Origin: Ferruginibacter sp.
Lineage (GTDB): Bacteria > Bacteroidota > Bacteroidia > Chitinophagales > Chitinophagaceae
DNA length: 64,000 bases
Direction of reading: 5' to 3'
NCBI GenBank assembly: GCA_013141435.1
Contig: JABFQZ010000015.1
Span: forward strand, 1-64,000
This document shows positions 62,435 through 64,000 of this stretch, piece after piece. Position 1 is the first letter of the stretch; every line of letters begins with the position of its first letter. Below the pieces are notes generated by a model. The model searched no databases. It saw only the letters and a list, made by a program, of their open reading frames with translations, and was not told the DNA's origin. A program made the position numbers and the translations under genes.

Positions 62435-63486
62435 GCTGATATTAACAATAATGTATGATGAATATTTTGATAATTAGTGTACACTAAAATTGATTTAATT
62501 GGATTTTCGCTTAATTCATTTTTTAAATATACAGCAGGAAGCTTTCCTTCTTTTACAATATCTGTAGCAAGCCATAAAGCAAAAGCAGCAGCAGTAGGGT
62601 ATTCGCCACACAAGTGTTTATAATTTATTGTAACATTATTTTTAAAAATACTTTTTTCTAATTCTTCATAAACATCATCATTTGTAGCATCTCCATTTTT
62701 TCCTACAATTATTAAATCTATATTTTTTAACAATATGGCGTTTTCTATTAAAAAATTATTTATACTTCCTTCAATTTCTGAAACATTATTCGGCTTATAA
62801 AAAGTATGCAATGCATTTAATTTTGCACAATTGTTTTCTGTTGGCTCATTGGCTAGTAAAAAAAATGAAGAGCCTTCACCAGCTATTGTTCCTTTACTTT
62901 TTTTTGCAAATAAATTACTATTACAAATGTTGCCTTGCTTGTATAAACCCAATCTGCTTAAAATAGTATGGCTTGTATTTGTAATTTCATCAATAGCACC
63001 TACCAATACATTTTGTGCTTCATTTTCTTGTAGCAACATTATTGCATCTTGCAATGCACTTTCAAACGAAAAACCTCGGTGCACAAATGCATTGTTGTAA
63101 TTATGGCATTGCAACATTAAGCCTATTTGCCCACCAATTGTATTATGGGTAGATTGTATAAATGCAGTGGGAGTAAGTAGTTCTTCATTATACTCCACCA
63201 TTTTGGTAAGAAACAAACCAGTATCTTCTAAACAACCATAAGCAGTGCCAGTAACGATTGCATCTGGTTGGCTAACACCTGCATTTTGCAAGCATTTTGT
63301 GGCTGCTGTTACACCCATTTTTATAATGCGACTCATACGGCGTATAAGTTTTGCATCTATAAAACTTTTATAGTCTGGTTCTATACAAGTAAGTTGGTTG
63401 CTATTGTATTCTACTATGTTTTTTAAAACCTCATTTTGTTCAAATGTATTTTGTGGCGATATATTGGCAGTAGCTATAATATACAT
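62428..63486 (-). CDS. ketosynthase-like protein without the active-site Cys (chain-length-factor-like)
   Basis: 352 residues. Ketosynthase-like fold (DAIVTGTAYGCLEDTGLFL, QSTHNTIGGQIGLML), but the position of the nucleophile reads HRGFSFESAL with Ser140, and the two catalytic His segments are replaced by GKNGDATND and HLCGEYPTAAAF. So it is probably a non-catalytic partner of the ketosynthase next door, as chain-length factors are in aryl-polyene and type II PKS systems. 3-bp gap from that gene. Confidence 0.78.
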   Translation of the reverse strand: MYIIATANISPQNTFEQNEVLKNIVEYNSNQLTCIEPDYKSFIDAKLIRRMSRIIKMGVTAATKCLQNAGVSQPDAIVTGTAYGCLEDTGLFLTKMVEYNEELLTPTAFIQSTHNTIGGQIGLMLQCHNYNNAFVHRGFSFESALQDAIMLLQENEAQNVLVGAIDEITNTSHTILSRLGLYKQGNICNSNLFAKKSKGTIAGEGSSFFLLANEPTENNCAKLNALHTFYKPNNVSEIEGSINNFLIENAILLKNIDLIIVGKNGDATNDDVYEELEKSIFKNNVTINYKHLCGEYPTAAAFALWLATDIVKEGKLPAVYLKNELSENPIKSILVYTNYQNIHHTLLLISAC

Positions 63487-63489
63487 TGC

Positions 63490-64000
63490 TTAAATTTTAG
63501 AAAAAATAAGAGATGAACAATTGCCCCCAAACCCAAATGAGTTAGATAATACATTTTTTACTTTTACATTTTTAGCAAAAATGGTTTCGGGTACAAAAGG
63601 TAAATCTTTCATTGGTGTTTGCAAACGCAATGTTGGATAAATAATTTGATGTTGTAACGCCAAAATAGAAAACACAGCTTCTAACCCACCACATGCACCA
63701 AGTGTATGCCCAGTATATGCTTTAGTAGAACTCATTTTTGGAAAACTAGGTTCAAACAATCTTTTGATAGCAGTACCTTCGGCAATATCGTTATTATTTG
63801 TACCTGTACCATGCAAGTTTATGTAATCAATATCTTGTGGTAGTAAGCCACTTTTTTTTAATGCACCGCTCATAGCTAAATACGAGCCATTACCATCAGG
63901 CGAAGATGCTGTTTGGTGATAGGCATCGTTGGCATTACAGTAACCACTCAAAATAATATTTGGGTTATTTTTAAGTGTAGCTGCTACTTTTTCTGATACT
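63490..64000 (-). CDS. 3-oxoacyl-ACP synthase, C-terminal part (5' end outside window)
   Basis: Open to the right edge; 170 residues visible. The TTG at 63949-63951 is not the start: VSEKVAATLKNNPNIILSGY continues upstream in frame. Catalytic His residues are in NLHGTGTNNND and KAYTGHTLGACGG, and NSFGFGGNCSSLIF ends the protein. KAS I/II type condensing enzyme, probably the chain-elongating half of the polyene-type pair. Confidence 0.9.
   Translation of the reverse strand, partial: VSEKVAATLKNNPNIILSGYCNANDAYHQTASSPDGNGSYLAMSGALKKSGLLPQDIDYINLHGTGTNNNDIAEGTAIKRLFEPSFPKMSSTKAYTGHTLGACGGLEAVFSILALQHQIIYPTLRLQTPMKDLPFVPETIFAKNVKVKNVLSNSFGFGGNCSSLIFSKI

Overview
The window is an AT-rich, plasmid-free-looking stretch of chromosome from a member of the Bacteroidota, most likely the Chitinophagaceae/Sphingobacteriia side of the phylum. 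The signs are: type IX secretion (T9SS) C-terminal sorting domains on surface proteins, lipoproteins and signal peptides ending in AQ, DUF2911/DUF4293/DUF6428 family genes, the long three-part IspG, almost no Shine-Dalgarno sequences, and repeated TAnnTTTG boxes (the Bacteroidota -7 promoter element) before genes. No rRNA, tRNA, CRISPR array, phage or transposase gene was seen.

Layout. 1-7979: end of one T9SS-exported giant surface protein and a complete second one, sharing a nearly identical 240-bp block. 8321-12119 (minus): asparagine synthetase B, two DUF2911 paralogs, an AcpH-like protein. 12240-18225: mixed housekeeping and small genes (DUF6580 membrane protein, deoxyhypusine-synthase-like enzyme, DinB-like DUF1569, CDGSH iron-sulfur protein, TPR protein, half-length DUF1456, HSDL2-like SDR, omega-amidase). 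18287-24505: uvrB, SCO, Fur, GNAT, FabG, GH3. 24556-27724 (minus): an arsenic operon arsR-DUF6428-methyltransferase-arsN-like-arsC whose arsC is broken. 27803-36152: GNAT, ABC-F, cyclophilin, scramblase-like, ST7-like TPR, purA, an acidic disordered protein, pabB-like. 36362-46816 (minus): twelve consecutive genes for secreted or lipid-anchored surface proteins, divergent from a two-component system (46950-49522). 49541-54230 (minus): DUF4293, glyA, ispG, a HEPN/MNT pair. 54322-57205: PaaZ-like fusion and an enoyl-CoA hydratase. 57863-60058: B12-binding radical SAM enzyme. 60068-64000 (minus): overlapping genes of an aryl-polyene/flexirubin-like lipid-pigment operon (ketosynthase, ketosynthase-like partner, polysaccharide deacetylase, LolA-like, lipoprotein, FabZ-like), running off the right edge.

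Most notable: arsC is cut in two, exactly between codons that join back into a full 137-residue arsenate reductase, by a 746-bp insert with the anatomy of a single integron gene cassette: short leader, one lipoprotein ORF in the same direction, and a ~190-bp attC-like imperfect inverted repeat, with the matching GTTGTGC end at the other boundary. No integron integrase is in the window, so this looks like a cassette placed at a secondary chromosomal site. Second, several GC-rich intergenic islands (12.9, 28.4 and 33.0 kb) have hairpins and shared short motifs and look like structured RNAs or a dispersed repeat family. Other points are a 113-bp inverted-repeat element after the ABC-F gene, a 7-bp tandem repeat inside ispG, a 23-bp inverted repeat by glyA, and TAnnTTTG boxes placed 3-5 nt from the start codons of uvrB, the ABC-F gene and paaZ, hinting at leaderless mRNAs.
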